64,000 bases of DNA from Flagellimonas amoyensis (GCF_003058265.1 NZ_QBUK01000004.1:186001-250000); one strand, 5' to 3'; counted from the first letter of the stretch, positions 7,986 to 17,981 are shown. Numbers and translations are program-made. The notes: generated from the sequence alone by a model not told the origin.

Positions 7986-9446
7986 TTATTTATTGTCCCA
8001 AGTGGTTCCCTTGGCAAACCAATCCGGTTGACCAACAGCGGTTACATTCGGGTTTCTTTCCACTTCATTGAGCGGATAGGGAAACCTTCGGGGAAAGGTT
8101 TCGGTGTTGTACACGTTCAACAACATGTAATCAAAATCAAACTCTGGATACCCGGTCCTCACAAAATCAAAATAGGTTTCGTGGGTCCTGAACACATTGG
8201 CTATATATTTTTGCTCGATGATAAGCTGTTGTGCATCTTCCACATTGGTCGGCATGGTCAATGAAGGTTGGGCCAAATGGGCATCGATGTCCGCTTGGGC
8301 GACCCCTATGAATTCCATATCGGCCGTTATGCCCGCTTTCATGGCCTCCTCTGCCAAAGCCCATTGGCCATTGAAGGCATAGGCCTCGGCCCTGATGAAC
8401 TCGGATTCGGCGTACATCATGATCTGTGCGGGATAGGACATGGAAATGTAGGTATACCTGTAGTGACTGGGCGTTTGTCCTGGTTGGACAACTGCTCCTG
8501 ACTGCAAGCCCACGAACCCATCTGGAAACTCTTCGGAATAGGTGAACATGATGGGCCTACGGGGATCATCGAAAGAATTCATCAAATCGATCAAAAAGTT
8601 GCCGGGTGTCAATCCAAGTCCACCGGAATATGCCCGGTTCATGTAGCCGAACAAGGGGTTTGCATTGGCCAATTCCTCCAAATGCCTCCACATCACATTA
8701 TCGTCATTGGATGTCATTCCATCTTCAAGATAGGTCAAGGCCAAAGTGGCCTGAGCTGCCGGAGTTGTTCCAGGCGCATAGGACAAACGCAACGCTTGTC
8801 TGGCTTTCATCGAATTTGCATACCTGATCCATTTGTCCATATCCCCTCCAAGAAGGTAATCGTCAGTTCCGGGAACACGGTCTCCTTGGTTAGGCGCTCC
8901 CAAAAGGGTGATGGCCTCATCCAAAAGTCCATTGGCATGTGCATACAGTTCCGCTTGGCTGGCCAAGGCAGGCTGCAGTGCATCCAATCCTTGAATGGCA
9001 TCTTCCAATGGTGCCTGATCGTAAACATCGGCGATGTAGAACCAATGAAAGGCGGCAATGATCCCCGCCACACCTTGGTAATGGGTGTTCCCATTTTCTT
9101 CGGCCTTGTTGTACAGCTCCACGGCATGCTTCAATGAAATGGAATAGGAATCCCAAACTTCGTTACCATAATCGGCATTGATGTCCATGGACCTTGAAGT
9201 AGATCCTTCAATGGAGTGCCAGGACAGCCATTGGGCAAAACCTTCCCATGTGTTCAATTGTTCTGTGGCCAATGCGGCCCATTCCGCTTCTACCCCGATC
9301 AACATCACATTTTCTGTGATCAGCGGGCTATCCACAATGCTATTGGGGTCTTGGTCAACGTCTATCCAACTTTCACAACTTGTAAAGAAGGTCAGTATGG
9401 CGACCAAAATAGCGTATGGCTTTATATATGTTCTTTTCATAGTCAT
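7986..9446 (-). CDS. SusD/RagB family nutrient-binding lipoprotein (pair 1)
   Basis: This is a 486-residue surface lipoprotein. The signal peptide ends in a lipobox with FFTSC, so lipidation is expected near Cys24. The start could be the ATG at 9446 or the ATG two codons later at 9440. The CESWIDVDQDPN opening and the overall length fit the SusD-like_2 type of the SusD/RagB superfamily, whose TPR-like helices bind oligomeric ligands on top of the SusC barrel. It begins 5 bases after the susC stop codon and forms one operon with it. The ligand is not readable from sequence; the neighbouring DUF885 peptidases suggest peptides rather than glycans. Confidence 0.9.
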   Translation of the reverse strand: MTMKRTYIKPYAILVAILTFFTSCESWIDVDQDPNSIVDSPLITENVMLIGVEAEWAALATEQLNTWEGFAQWLSWHSIEGSTSRSMDINADYGNEVWDSYSISLKHAVELYNKAEENGNTHYQGVAGIIAAFHWFYIADVYDQAPLEDAIQGLDALQPALASQAELYAHANGLLDEAITLLGAPNQGDRVPGTDDYLLGGDMDKWIRYANSMKARQALRLSYAPGTTPAAQATLALTYLEDGMTSNDDNVMWRHLEELANANPLFGYMNRAYSGGLGLTPGNFLIDLMNSFDDPRRPIMFTYSEEFPDGFVGLQSGAVVQPGQTPSHYRYTYISMSYPAQIMMYAESEFIRAEAYAFNGQWALAEEAMKAGITADMEFIGVAQADIDAHLAQPSLTMPTNVEDAQQLIIEQKYIANVFRTHETYFDFVRTGYPEFDFDYMLLNVYNTETFPRRFPYPLNEVERNPNVTAVGQPDWFAKGTTWDNK

Positions 9447-9450
9447 CGTA

Positions 9451-12400
9451 TTAAAATTTGGCGGTTAAGGTGAGTGTATATGTCTTGGTGGCCGGCATAC
9501 TGTAACCCAAGTAGGCGTTACCATTGGTGATACCGTCGGTGTTCACCTCGGGATCGGCACCTTCAAAACCATCCTTGAACTTTCTCCACAGGTTCCTTCC
9601 CGAGAGGGAGATGTCCAAAGCGGTAAGGCCCACATTGGACAACATGTCCTTTGGAATCTTGTAGGACAGGTTCACTTCCCTTAGTTTGATGTAGTCCCTT
9701 GGCATGATGTTGTCTTCCCAAACGTTTTGGGCCACGGTCTGCCAATACAGGTCATATCGGGTCGCTTCTGGTGTTTCACTGGTCACCACAACTTCTCCAT
9801 TTTCAACATGGCCCATGACACCATCAAAAGTGATCATGTTATCCTCTGGTCTGTTCTCTTGGTGCTTGGCCATACCGTAATAAGTAAGGTAGTGGTCGTT
9901 CAAACTGTACAGGTAACCTCCTTTGCTGATGTCCAACAAAGCGGAAAGCGAAATGTTCTTGTACCTGAAGGCTGTCCTGAAACTTCCCATCCAATCGGGC
10001 ACGGTCTGTCCCAATATTTGGTTTTGGGAGTTGTCCGCCAATGGGCGTCCGTAGCCTGTTCCAGGAGCATCGCTCAAGACCAATCTTCCTTGATCGTCCC
10101 TAAGGAAACCGGGGCCGAAGATCACGGGATAAGGTTGGCCCACAACAGCAGTACCATAAGAGCCTACCGATACAGGTTCGTCGTTGTTCCCTAAGTTATC
10201 CACAACGGGGTTATCCTTGGAGAAATTGATATTGAGATCCCATTCAAAATCATTGGTCTGTATCGGTGTTGCATTGATGGCCAATTCCACCCCTTTGTGG
10301 GTAATTCCTCCAATGTTCACATCACCAAAGGTATATCCTGTTGAGGCCAAGAACTGCTCGCTCAAGATCTGGTTATCGCTCCAGTTATGATAGTACGCGA
10401 AGTCGATTCCCAATCTATTTTGCAAAAACTTCAATTCGGCACCCAATTCAACCTCGCTCTTGAACTCATTGCTCAAACCCGAGTTTGGTATTTTGTCTGT
10501 TGACAAGTAGCTCCTTTGTCCACTGAAAGGCCAAAGCACCCCGTCACTGGAAGGATCATCCAATACAATATTTCGGGCATAGGGATCGGCAGGGGAACCT
10601 ACCTTAGCATAACTGGCCCTTAATTTACCATAGTTGAACACATCAGATTTGGGCAACAGCTCGCTGAATATAAAACCAACGCTATGGCTGGGATAGAAGA
10701 AGCTATCGGCCACACTGGACGCCCAGTCGTTCCTACCGGTCACGGTGTAGTATAGCCAGTTTTTGTATCCGATCATGGCCTGTCCGAAGAACGAATACGC
10801 CCTAAAAAGTCTTTTGTATTCGTAGGCATTGAAGCCACTAACGTTGGCCGTGTTGTAGATTCCCGGAAGGACCAACCCATTGCCTTCAAAATTGATTTCC
10901 CGCCTTCTGTTCTCGGAAATGTTATGACCCACCAAGGCCATGACACTGAAATCCCCAAAATCATTATCGTAGGTCAAAGTTTCCGTGGACTCTATGTTAC
11001 GATCAAATCGCTCCATAGTATCATAGCTTCCCTGTACTGAAGCATAGCCTCCCCTATTGTAATGGGCATCTTCATGCAAACTGGAAAAACTGATACCGGT
11101 TATGGTTCTAAAACTCAGCTTGGGAACAATCTCATATTCTATGCTGACGGTACCGTTAAATCGATCTCTCTCGTTATTATTTCCTACATTGTCCAACAAC
11201 CACAGGTAGGGATCCCTAGATCCTCCACGGAAAGATCGCAAACGACCATCCTCATCATATAAGGGATAGGGGTTCCATGTGTTCGGCTGGGCCAATAGGG
11301 TGTTCATGAACGCACTGTTGGAGCTGTTCTCGTCCAAGCGGGTATTCTTTTGTGTGGAATACATAAGGTTGGTGGAAACTGTCAGCTTTGGGGTAAACTT
11401 AAAGGTTGTGTTGGCATTGATGGCATTCCTACGGAACTTCATCGGATCCAAGATACCGTCGTTCATCAAGTTACTGTAGCTCACAAAATAGGATGCTTTT
11501 GAGGTGCCACCCATGGCACTGATGGTACTTTCATTGGTAAAGGCCGTCTTGAACACATCCCATCGATCATAGTATTGTGCCCCTGGCACATCGGAGATCC
11601 TTGGACCAAAACTTGTGGAGGTGAAGGCTGTTTCCCCATCTACGTAGCTCCAACCTGTGCCATCCCAAAAACCTTGCGCCCACTCTTTTTGAAGTGGAAC
11701 TTCATAAATTCTATCAAAGCTTACAGAGTTGGAAAAAGTGATCACCGGTTTAGATTCAAATTCACCGGATTTGGTGGTGATGAGCAGTACCCCATTCGCT
11801 GCACGGCTTCCATAAAGTGCCGCTGCCGAGGCTCCTTTAAGTACACTAAGGCTTTCAATGGAGTTGGGGTCGATATCCCCGAGACCTGATGATGTGCTGG
11901 AGTTGGCCGCATCAAAAGGCACACCGTTCACTACGATCAAAGGTTGGTTGTTCCCTGTTATGGAAGACCCGCCCCTGATCACGATACGGGTACCACTACC
12001 GGGCTGACTAGAGGTGCTGGAGATCTGTACCCCTGCTACCTTACCGCTCAATGAGTTCACAAAGTTGTTGGTCGCCTTGACCCCACTTATATCGTCCCCA
12101 TCCACTTGGGCCGTGGCATAGCCCAGCGCCCGCTTATCGCTCTTGATGCCCAAGGCGGTAACGACCACTTCCTGCAATGCCTGCGCATTCTCTTGCAACA
12201 CTACAGAAATACTGGTGCGACCATTAAGGGCAACCTCTTGGGAATTGTATCCCATATATGAGATTTCCAAAACGGCATTTTGGCCAGATACCTCAAGGGT
12301 AAAGTTTCCATCAAAATCGGTCTGGGTGCCATTGGGACTTCCCTTCTCCACAATACTGGCTCCGGGAAGGGGTGTTCCGGTCTCGTCCACAACGGTCCCG

Positions 12401-12597
12401 GTTACTGAAAACTGGAACCTGTCCGCAACTTTTTCGGAACCGGTCATCTTTGTCACGTCATTTCCATCTTCTCCCATTGAAATAGAAACATCCATGGCGT
12501 TGGTTTCTGTGGTCCCTACAAAAAAGCAAATCATGCACGTACAGACCAACAACAATTGGTTTGTTATCCTTTTGGACAACTTTATCAGGTTTTTCAT
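9451..12597 (-). CDS. SusC/RagA family TonB-linked outer-membrane transporter (pair 1)
   Basis: The product is 1048 residues: a signal peptide (to about residue 35), a CarboxypepD_reg-like domain at about 65-140 (GTVVDETGTPLPGASI, then DFDGNFTLEV), a plug domain at about 150-270 (VNSLSGKVAGVQI, RGGSSITGNNQPLIVVNGVP) and a long beta-barrel ending in TKTYTLTLTAKF with the terminal phenylalanine typical of barrel proteins. The length matches the family (about 1000). It imports ligand captured by the following SusD using TonB energy. A long leader of up to 350 bases precedes it, with a short open frame and tandem copies of the operator-like motif. Confidence 0.95.
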   Translation of the reverse strand: MKNLIKLSKRITNQLLLVCTCMICFFVGTTETNAMDVSISMGEDGNDVTKMTGSEKVADRFQFSVTGTVVDETGTPLPGASIVEKGSPNGTQTDFDGNFTLEVSGQNAVLEISYMGYNSQEVALNGRTSISVVLQENAQALQEVVVTALGIKSDKRALGYATAQVDGDDISGVKATNNFVNSLSGKVAGVQISSTSSQPGSGTRIVIRGGSSITGNNQPLIVVNGVPFDAANSSTSSGLGDIDPNSIESLSVLKGASAAALYGSRAANGVLLITTKSGEFESKPVITFSNSVSFDRIYEVPLQKEWAQGFWDGTGWSYVDGETAFTSTSFGPRISDVPGAQYYDRWDVFKTAFTNESTISAMGGTSKASYFVSYSNLMNDGILDPMKFRRNAINANTTFKFTPKLTVSTNLMYSTQKNTRLDENSSNSAFMNTLLAQPNTWNPYPLYDEDGRLRSFRGGSRDPYLWLLDNVGNNNERDRFNGTVSIEYEIVPKLSFRTITGISFSSLHEDAHYNRGGYASVQGSYDTMERFDRNIESTETLTYDNDFGDFSVMALVGHNISENRRREINFEGNGLVLPGIYNTANVSGFNAYEYKRLFRAYSFFGQAMIGYKNWLYYTVTGRNDWASSVADSFFYPSHSVGFIFSELLPKSDVFNYGKLRASYAKVGSPADPYARNIVLDDPSSDGVLWPFSGQRSYLSTDKIPNSGLSNEFKSEVELGAELKFLQNRLGIDFAYYHNWSDNQILSEQFLASTGYTFGDVNIGGITHKGVELAINATPIQTNDFEWDLNINFSKDNPVVDNLGNNDEPVSVGSYGTAVVGQPYPVIFGPGFLRDDQGRLVLSDAPGTGYGRPLADNSQNQILGQTVPDWMGSFRTAFRYKNISLSALLDISKGGYLYSLNDHYLTYYGMAKHQENRPEDNMITFDGVMGHVENGEVVVTSETPEATRYDLYWQTVAQNVWEDNIMPRDYIKLREVNLSYKIPKDMLSNVGLTALDISLSGRNLWRKFKDGFEGADPEVNTDGITNGNAYLGYSMPATKTYTLTLTAKF

Positions 12598-12672
12598 ATT
12601 TTGAATTAGTGGTTTAAGTTTAATTGGTTTTCATGGTCGCTTGCAATTTTTCAAACTGCCAGTGACCTTGTT

Positions 12673-12828
12673 TTACTCCTCTGTTCTTTTTTTCATATAG
12701 TTTATCGTTTGTTGTTTTGTTTTGAACCTTGGTCTCATTTGGAAAAATCCCAAGTTTGAAGTTCTTTCCATACCAGGTGGATCCTGGGCCATAAATCCAC
12801 CTGCCATGGTAGGTTCACTCAAACCCAT
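12673..12828 (-). CDS. Candidate short leader ORF upstream of susC (51 codons)
   Basis: An ATG-initiated frame of 51 codons ends with TAA 75 bases before the susC ATG. The peptide starts MGLSEPTMAGGFMAQDPPGM and ends basic (MKKRTEE). The first half is markedly more GC-rich than the rest of the spacer and contains an inverted repeat (AGGTGGAT at 12775-12782 against ATCCACCT at 12795-12802). I do not recognise the peptide. It could be a leader peptide, a small protein, or a chance frame in a structured mRNA leader. Confidence 0.3.
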   Translation of the reverse strand: MGLSEPTMAGGFMAQDPPGMERTSNLGFFQMRPRFKTKQQTINYMKKRTEE

Positions 12829-12949
12829 AGAAGGGTCCCCATGAACGTATTATATTCATTACACAGACGTCCTTTACCTGCTTATTTAAAAGGACTTAAC
12901 GTTTTGGTTACTGAAACTTAAAAAAAATTTGAGGAGGTAAATTGGTGCG

Positions 12950-12984
12950 GGATAATATAATATGCATATGCGATAATATCTTAT
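12950..12984. promoter_or_regulatory. Tandem operator-like direct repeats upstream of susC pair 1
   Basis: GGATAATATAATAT (12950-12963) and CGATAATATCTTAT (12971-12984) each match the operator at 5963-5976 at 11 of 14 positions. They are in the same orientation and exactly 21 bases apart, the spacing of tandem half-sites for AraC-type regulators. Confidence 0.35.
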
Positions 12985-13139
12985 TACAAACGCCATTTTT
13001 TAACTATAAAAGACCTTTATATATCCCTTTAAATGGGACGTTTGCAGCAGTATCCTAAAGGTAATCGGAGTAAAAAAGTGGATTTATATACACCCATTGC
13101 CCCCGCATCCTAGTCAGAAGAAAAACCTAGGCTAAAAAA

Positions 13140-13167
13140 GAAAGCGAACGGGTATCCGTTCGCTTTC
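13140..13167 (-). terminator. Rho-independent terminator after susC/susD pair 2
   Basis: A perfect 12-base stem (GAAAGCGAACGG with CCGTTCGCTTTC) has a 4-base loop GTAT. On the minus strand it is followed by TTTTTTAG. It lies 53 bases past the susD stop. Confidence 0.85.
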
Positions 13168-13219
13168 AACTAACTACTAACTCAAAACAATTAATGAAAA
13201 AAGTGGCTTTATTTTCCCA

Positions 13220-14824
13220 TTAGTTGGGGTATCCTGGGTTCTGTTCCAAATTGGTGTTGGTGTTCCTTTCTTCCAGTCCTATGGGAAAAAGAATGGTATA
13301 GTCTCCCTTAGGGGTATGGTTGTACCAATTTTTGGTCTGATAGACCCCAAAACGTATCAAATCTGTCCTTCTTCTGGCCTCGGCAGCAAATTCCCAGCCC
13401 AATTCGTCCAAAAAGCGTCCATAGGGCACTACAGATTGGTCTCCTGGTTGGTCAATGGTCCCATCCTCGGCCAAAGTACCATACTGGACCGTGGTATCCC
13501 CTTCCAATTCGGCTCCGGTGACTGTTGCATCGGCTGGGTCATCAAAAGAACGTTGGCGCACTTGGGTCACTATTATGGCCGCATCATCACTTCTATTGGT
13601 ACGGAGCAATGCTTCAGCTTTCATCATCAGGACATCGGTATATCGAAGAAATGGAAAGTCGACACTGAGACCTCCAGTTGCTCCTGGCTCAATTTCATAT
13701 TTTGCACATCTGAACCCTTCGGTAAAATCACAATCGTAAATGCTTGGCATTTCTTTCACCAAGGTCATCACAACGCTTCCATCCGAATAGTTCAACTGAT
13801 CTCCCATCAACCAAGTGTCGGCCAAACGGTTGTCCGTTGGCTCATAACTGTCTATAAATTGGGGATTACAGCTGGATCCTCCCCATGGTTGTGCCTGCAT
13901 TCCGAAAACCAATCGGTGGTCGGGCAAGAGCATTTTCATGTGGGCACTCCATTGTCCCGCAAAAATCTGATCATAGGGAATGGCAAAGACCATTTCAGAG
14001 TTGCCTTGGTTCTCCGTGGCGAATATATCTGAATAGCTGGACGAAAGGGTGAAAGCCCCACTACCGATGATGGCATCACATACCGTGATCACATTGGCCC
14101 ATTGTGGAGTTCCGGTATAGACTTCGGCGTTCAGGTACACACGTGCCAAAACATGGTAGGCTGCCCACTTGGTCATACGTCCATAGGTGGACTGATCTAC
14201 CGTTTCGGTCAGGTTTGGAATCACTTCGTTCAATTCCGACACGATGAAATCATAGACCTCGGAGCGAGTGTTTTGGACGGGAAGTTCATCACTATAGCTG
14301 GCTATGATCGGTACATTTCCGTGCGTATCCACCAACATGGAATAGTACAGGGCCCTGAGTGCACGCATCTCGGCAATGATGGATGCGGCTTGGGCCTCGC
14401 TCACAGGCAGTTCCCCAGACTCGATTTGAAGAATGACCCTGTTGGTACTGTTGATACCGTTAAAACAGGTTATCCAGGTATTTCTGGGCTGCCATTGGGT
14501 CTCGGTCCATTCGTGAAAATGCATCCTTTTATAGGTTCCCCCATCATCCCATCCGTTGGGCCTTGTTGGGGTCACAAACATATCCGCTGGTTCTTCCTGA
14601 AGATCAAAATAACCCTGCCACCCCATAACAAACCGCATGGGGGTATAGGCCGAGGCCATCACTGAAATAATGTCCGACTCCGCAGGCACGAAGGAGGATT
14701 CCGTCACTTCGGAAAACACTTCCTCTTCAAGGTCGGTACAACCTATCGGCAGCAAGATCACACTGGCCGACAGTATCAAAAATCTCAATCTAAGTGAAAT
14801 CACTTTGTTCAATATATTTTTCAT
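13220..14824 (-). CDS. RagB/SusD family nutrient-binding lipoprotein (pair 2)
   Basis: This is a 534-residue lipoprotein of the classical SusD/RagB type. The signal peptide ends in LLPIGC, giving a lipidated Cys29 followed by TDLEEE. The helical TPR region includes RALRALYYSMLVDTHGNVPI, and the C-terminal domain ends EAEARRRTDLIRFG followed by a LFPIGLEE segment; both are family hallmarks. It starts 11 bases after the stop of its susC partner and is followed by a strong terminator. It would sit on the cell surface and hand ligand to the SusC channel. The specific ligand is unknown. It differs in type from the SusD at 7986, so the two pairs probably take different oligomers. Confidence 0.93.
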   Translation of the reverse strand: MKNILNKVISLRLRFLILSASVILLPIGCTDLEEEVFSEVTESSFVPAESDIISVMASAYTPMRFVMGWQGYFDLQEEPADMFVTPTRPNGWDDGGTYKRMHFHEWTETQWQPRNTWITCFNGINSTNRVILQIESGELPVSEAQAASIIAEMRALRALYYSMLVDTHGNVPIIASYSDELPVQNTRSEVYDFIVSELNEVIPNLTETVDQSTYGRMTKWAAYHVLARVYLNAEVYTGTPQWANVITVCDAIIGSGAFTLSSSYSDIFATENQGNSEMVFAIPYDQIFAGQWSAHMKMLLPDHRLVFGMQAQPWGGSSCNPQFIDSYEPTDNRLADTWLMGDQLNYSDGSVVMTLVKEMPSIYDCDFTEGFRCAKYEIEPGATGGLSVDFPFLRYTDVLMMKAEALLRTNRSDDAAIIVTQVRQRSFDDPADATVTGAELEGDTTVQYGTLAEDGTIDQPGDQSVVPYGRFLDELGWEFAAEARRRTDLIRFGVYQTKNWYNHTPKGDYTILFPIGLEERNTNTNLEQNPGYPN

Positions 14825-14835
14825 AGTCTTTTATT

Positions 14836-17832
14836 TTAAAATGTGAAGTTGATACCCAATGTAAATGTCCTAATGGTAGGATATTTATCCCTTTCATCAT
14901 TGCCAGGTGCCAATCCATCCCGGTTTACTTCTGGGTCGATTCCCTTATATTTTGAAAAGGTCGCCAAGTTCAGGCCAGAGGCATAAATGCGAAAGGTCTG
15001 GGCAAACTTGACCGCATCTTTCGGCAGGGTGTACCCTAGGGTAACGTTATCTATCTTCAAAAAGTCACCATCTTCCACGTAATGGCTCACAAAACGCTGT
15101 ACATCCTGGAGAACCGCTTTGCCATAGACCAAATCGTAGGCTGAATCCAAGGTGTTGTAGCCTATGGTAGGGTTTTCATAGAACATACGGGAGAAATTCA
15201 GAATCTGGTAATCCAGTGCCCCTCTCAGGTTGAACATAAGGTCCCAGTTCTTGTATTTCATGGTGTTGTTCCAGCTATAGTATGCTTTGGGAAGGCCGTT
15301 GCCCAACACCTGACGGTCATCGTTGGTAGCCTCAGTGGCAGGCACCCTTGTGCCATCTGGCCTTTCTATGATCCAGATACCATCATCCGTGATGTCCACG
15401 CTCTTCAATCCGAAGAAATTACCGATGGGCTGCCCTTCCTGGACCCTATGGGTGGCAATCTGTATGGGCTCTCCCGTATAGCCTTGATCGAAGAAATCGT
15501 TGGTCAATTGGAATTCATCATTGGATAGGGAAACAATCTCATTGGAGTTGGTGGAATAGGTCAAATTGGCCGTCCACTGGAAATTCTCCGTTTGGAACGG
15601 GGTCAAGTTCACCAAGAATTCCAGACCGGAGTTCTTGATCTGTGCCACGTTGGCTGCAATATTGCCATAAAAATAAGGGGGAGTGGGAACGCTATAGTTG
15701 AACAATGCATCCTTGGTTGTCCTATTATAATAGTCCACGGAACCATTGATGCGTCCATCCAAAATCCCAAAATCCAGACCCACGTTAAATTCCTCTTTCT
15801 TTTCCCAACGCAAATTGGGGTTGGCATTACGGGAAGGCACCAACTGTCTTACCCATTCCCCATTGTTCAAGAAATAGTCCCCATAGGTAAGGCCGCTCAA
15901 CGACTGGTATCTGGCTCCTGCGTTGGTACCTGTCACACCAAATCCTGTCCGTAGTTTCAAGTTGGACAACCAATCCCAATTATCCGCAAAGGACTCTTGG
16001 TCAATACGCCATCCCAAGGAAATACCAGGGAAATTACCCCATTTGTAATCCTCACCAAAACGGGTGGACCCTTCACGGCGCATACTGGCCATCAAAAGGT
16101 AGCGGTCATCATAATTATAGGTGACCCTGGAGAAGAACGCAATCAACTTGTCGGCATTCTTGTAGCTGCCCATGCCGCCTTCACCAAGCTGCAGTCCTTG
16201 TCCACTGCCCAGGTTATTATAGGTGAATCCATCGGTGGGAAACCTACGGTTGGTGGCCCAGAAACCTTCGTTCATGTTGTCCTCGTAGTTATACCCCACC
16301 AGTGCCGTTACCTTGTGGGCACCAAAACTGTTGTCGTAATCCACTGTGAACTGACCATAGTTCCCTACATAATTATCCGTACCCCTTGAGGCGAATCCCC
16401 CTTGTCCATTTTCCGTGGTGGACACGTGGTTCTTGGTCTGATAGAATCCCCTGATATTGGTCTCCCCTTTTCGGGTATACAGACCTTTTACGGTAAGATG
16501 ATCGCCAAAATCATAGCTCATGGATAAATCTATCCTACTGGTTCGGTATCGGTTCTCCCCAAAGGTTTCCTCAATATAGGAAACCGGGTTGTCGTAGAAA
16601 TATACGGCCCTTTCAAACCAGCTACCGTCCTCGTTTCGGATGGGCTCCGTTGGGTTATGGATAATGGCCTGACGGTAGATGTATGGGTTGAAACTATCCC
16701 CATCACCCAATGCATTGTATACCTGCTCACTCAAGATGACACCAACACTGGTCTTCAATTTGTTGTCGAACATGGCATGGTTCACATTGATCCTACCTGT
16801 ATATTTTTCATTGTTGGATTTCAGGAATATTCCCTCAATATCCCTATAGTTGATAGAGGCGGTCATATTCGAAGTGGAATTCCCGCCCCGGAAGATAATG
16901 TTGTGCACTTGGCTGAAGGCATCCCTGGTGATTGCATCCACCCAATCCGTATCGTCTCCAAAATCCTGTAGGTTGGCACCGGTAAACGTGTATCCCTCAT
17001 TGAATTTTTCCCTGAGCTCGGACGCGTTCAAAAAGTCCATTCTGTCCGCTATGGTGGCCAAAGAGGCATACCCGTTGTATTCAATGGTGGATTTCATGTC
17101 GGTGGTACCTTGCTTGGTGGTAATGATGATCACCCCATTGGTTCCCCTAGTACCATAGATCGCTGTGGCGGAACCATCCTTCAGTACATCGATGGATTCG
17201 ATATCCTCAGGCGCAACTGTGTTCAAGCTGCCCGGAACGCCATCCACCAACACCAAGGGATTAGATCCTTCAGATGATAAAGTCGATATCCCCCTCAGAT
17301 TGATCTGTGTGCCTTCGGTCGGGTCCCCTGAAGGTGCCGAAACGGACAGACCTGCCACCTTACCTTGGATAAGCTGTGCCGCATCCCTAACGTTGCCCTG
17401 CACAAAATCCTCGGCCTTTACCGTGGCCACCGAACTGGTCACGTCGGCACGCTTTTGCGTACCGTAACCGATCACCACCACTTCCGAAAGTTGCTGAAGG
17501 TCCTCTTTCAGCACTACATTTATTGTAGCTCCCCAAACAGGAATCTCCTGGGCCACAAAGCCCAAATAGGAAAACACCAGTACGGCATTGGATTCCGTGG
17601 TGGTGATCTCAAAATTCCCATCAAAATCCGTAGCGGTACCATTGCTGGTGTTCTTTTGCATAACCGCTGCCCCTGCAATGGGGATTCCCTGCTCATCGGT
17701 CACAGTACCCGAAACCCTCTGTTGGGAGAATCCGGCATGTACCGCAAAAAGGCCGAACATGGCAAACAAAACCAGTTTCTTGAAACGATTTGTTCCCTGA
17801 CATTCTTTGAATAAAAAGCTAGCCAATTTCAT
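14836..17832 (-). CDS. SusC/RagA family TonB-linked outer-membrane transporter (pair 2)
   Basis: The product is 998 residues from the ATG at 17832 (MKLASFLFKECQG...), which opens a signal peptide ending AVHAGFS; an in-frame ATG at 17904 would add 24 non-signal residues. A CarboxypepD_reg-like domain (VSGTVTDEQGIPIAGAAVM) is followed by the SusC linker EVVVIGYGTQKRADVTSS, the plug domain (LIQGKVAGLSVSAPSGDPTE) and a beta-barrel ending FTLGINFTF. It couples with the SusD at 13220 in one operon. An identical copy of the 14-base operator-like motif lies about 150 bases upstream, 52 bases from a TACATTTA -7-like element. Confidence 0.95.
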   Translation of the reverse strand: MKLASFLFKECQGTNRFKKLVLFAMFGLFAVHAGFSQQRVSGTVTDEQGIPIAGAAVMQKNTSNGTATDFDGNFEITTTESNAVLVFSYLGFVAQEIPVWGATINVVLKEDLQQLSEVVVIGYGTQKRADVTSSVATVKAEDFVQGNVRDAAQLIQGKVAGLSVSAPSGDPTEGTQINLRGISTLSSEGSNPLVLVDGVPGSLNTVAPEDIESIDVLKDGSATAIYGTRGTNGVIIITTKQGTTDMKSTIEYNGYASLATIADRMDFLNASELREKFNEGYTFTGANLQDFGDDTDWVDAITRDAFSQVHNIIFRGGNSTSNMTASINYRDIEGIFLKSNNEKYTGRINVNHAMFDNKLKTSVGVILSEQVYNALGDGDSFNPYIYRQAIIHNPTEPIRNEDGSWFERAVYFYDNPVSYIEETFGENRYRTSRIDLSMSYDFGDHLTVKGLYTRKGETNIRGFYQTKNHVSTTENGQGGFASRGTDNYVGNYGQFTVDYDNSFGAHKVTALVGYNYEDNMNEGFWATNRRFPTDGFTYNNLGSGQGLQLGEGGMGSYKNADKLIAFFSRVTYNYDDRYLLMASMRREGSTRFGEDYKWGNFPGISLGWRIDQESFADNWDWLSNLKLRTGFGVTGTNAGARYQSLSGLTYGDYFLNNGEWVRQLVPSRNANPNLRWEKKEEFNVGLDFGILDGRINGSVDYYNRTTKDALFNYSVPTPPYFYGNIAANVAQIKNSGLEFLVNLTPFQTENFQWTANLTYSTNSNEIVSLSNDEFQLTNDFFDQGYTGEPIQIATHRVQEGQPIGNFFGLKSVDITDDGIWIIERPDGTRVPATEATNDDRQVLGNGLPKAYYSWNNTMKYKNWDLMFNLRGALDYQILNFSRMFYENPTIGYNTLDSAYDLVYGKAVLQDVQRFVSHYVEDGDFLKIDNVTLGYTLPKDAVKFAQTFRIYASGLNLATFSKYKGIDPEVNRDGLAPGNDERDKYPTIRTFTLGINFTF

Positions 17833-17932
17833 AAATACATTTTTAGTTTGTTTAGTTAATTCCTCGCGCGAAAAACACCGTTCTTGATTTTCAAAATTCA
17901 TCAAAAATTAATAAGCGTTGTTTTTACACTTG

Positions 17933-17940
17933 TAAATGTA
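17933..17940 (-). promoter_or_regulatory. -7-like promoter element of susC pair 2
   Basis: The minus strand reads TACATTTA, 7 of 8 matches to TAnnTTTG, about 100 bases before the chosen ATG. No -33 box is visible. The centre is 52 bases from that of the motif at 17982-17995. Confidence 0.42.
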
Positions 17941-17981
17941 GCTTTCTGAAATTGAAGATTTATGAAAATATTATCCTGTTT

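Larger units (their letters stand above)
12598..13219. promoter_or_regulatory. Long regulatory spacer between the two susCD operons
   Basis: These 622 bases contain the terminator of the second susCD operon (13140-13167), two tandem operator-like sequences at 12950-12963 and 12971-12984, a TAAGTTTC -7-like element (12913-12920, minus strand), and a less AT-rich stretch with a short open frame (12673-12828). The rest is AT-rich and shows no other recognisable feature. Confidence 0.5.

Noticed and set aside
12930-13030. AT-rich block considered as an origin or attachment site
   Set aside because: No DnaA-box cluster, integrase or tRNA target is present; tandem operator repeats and promoter explain it better.
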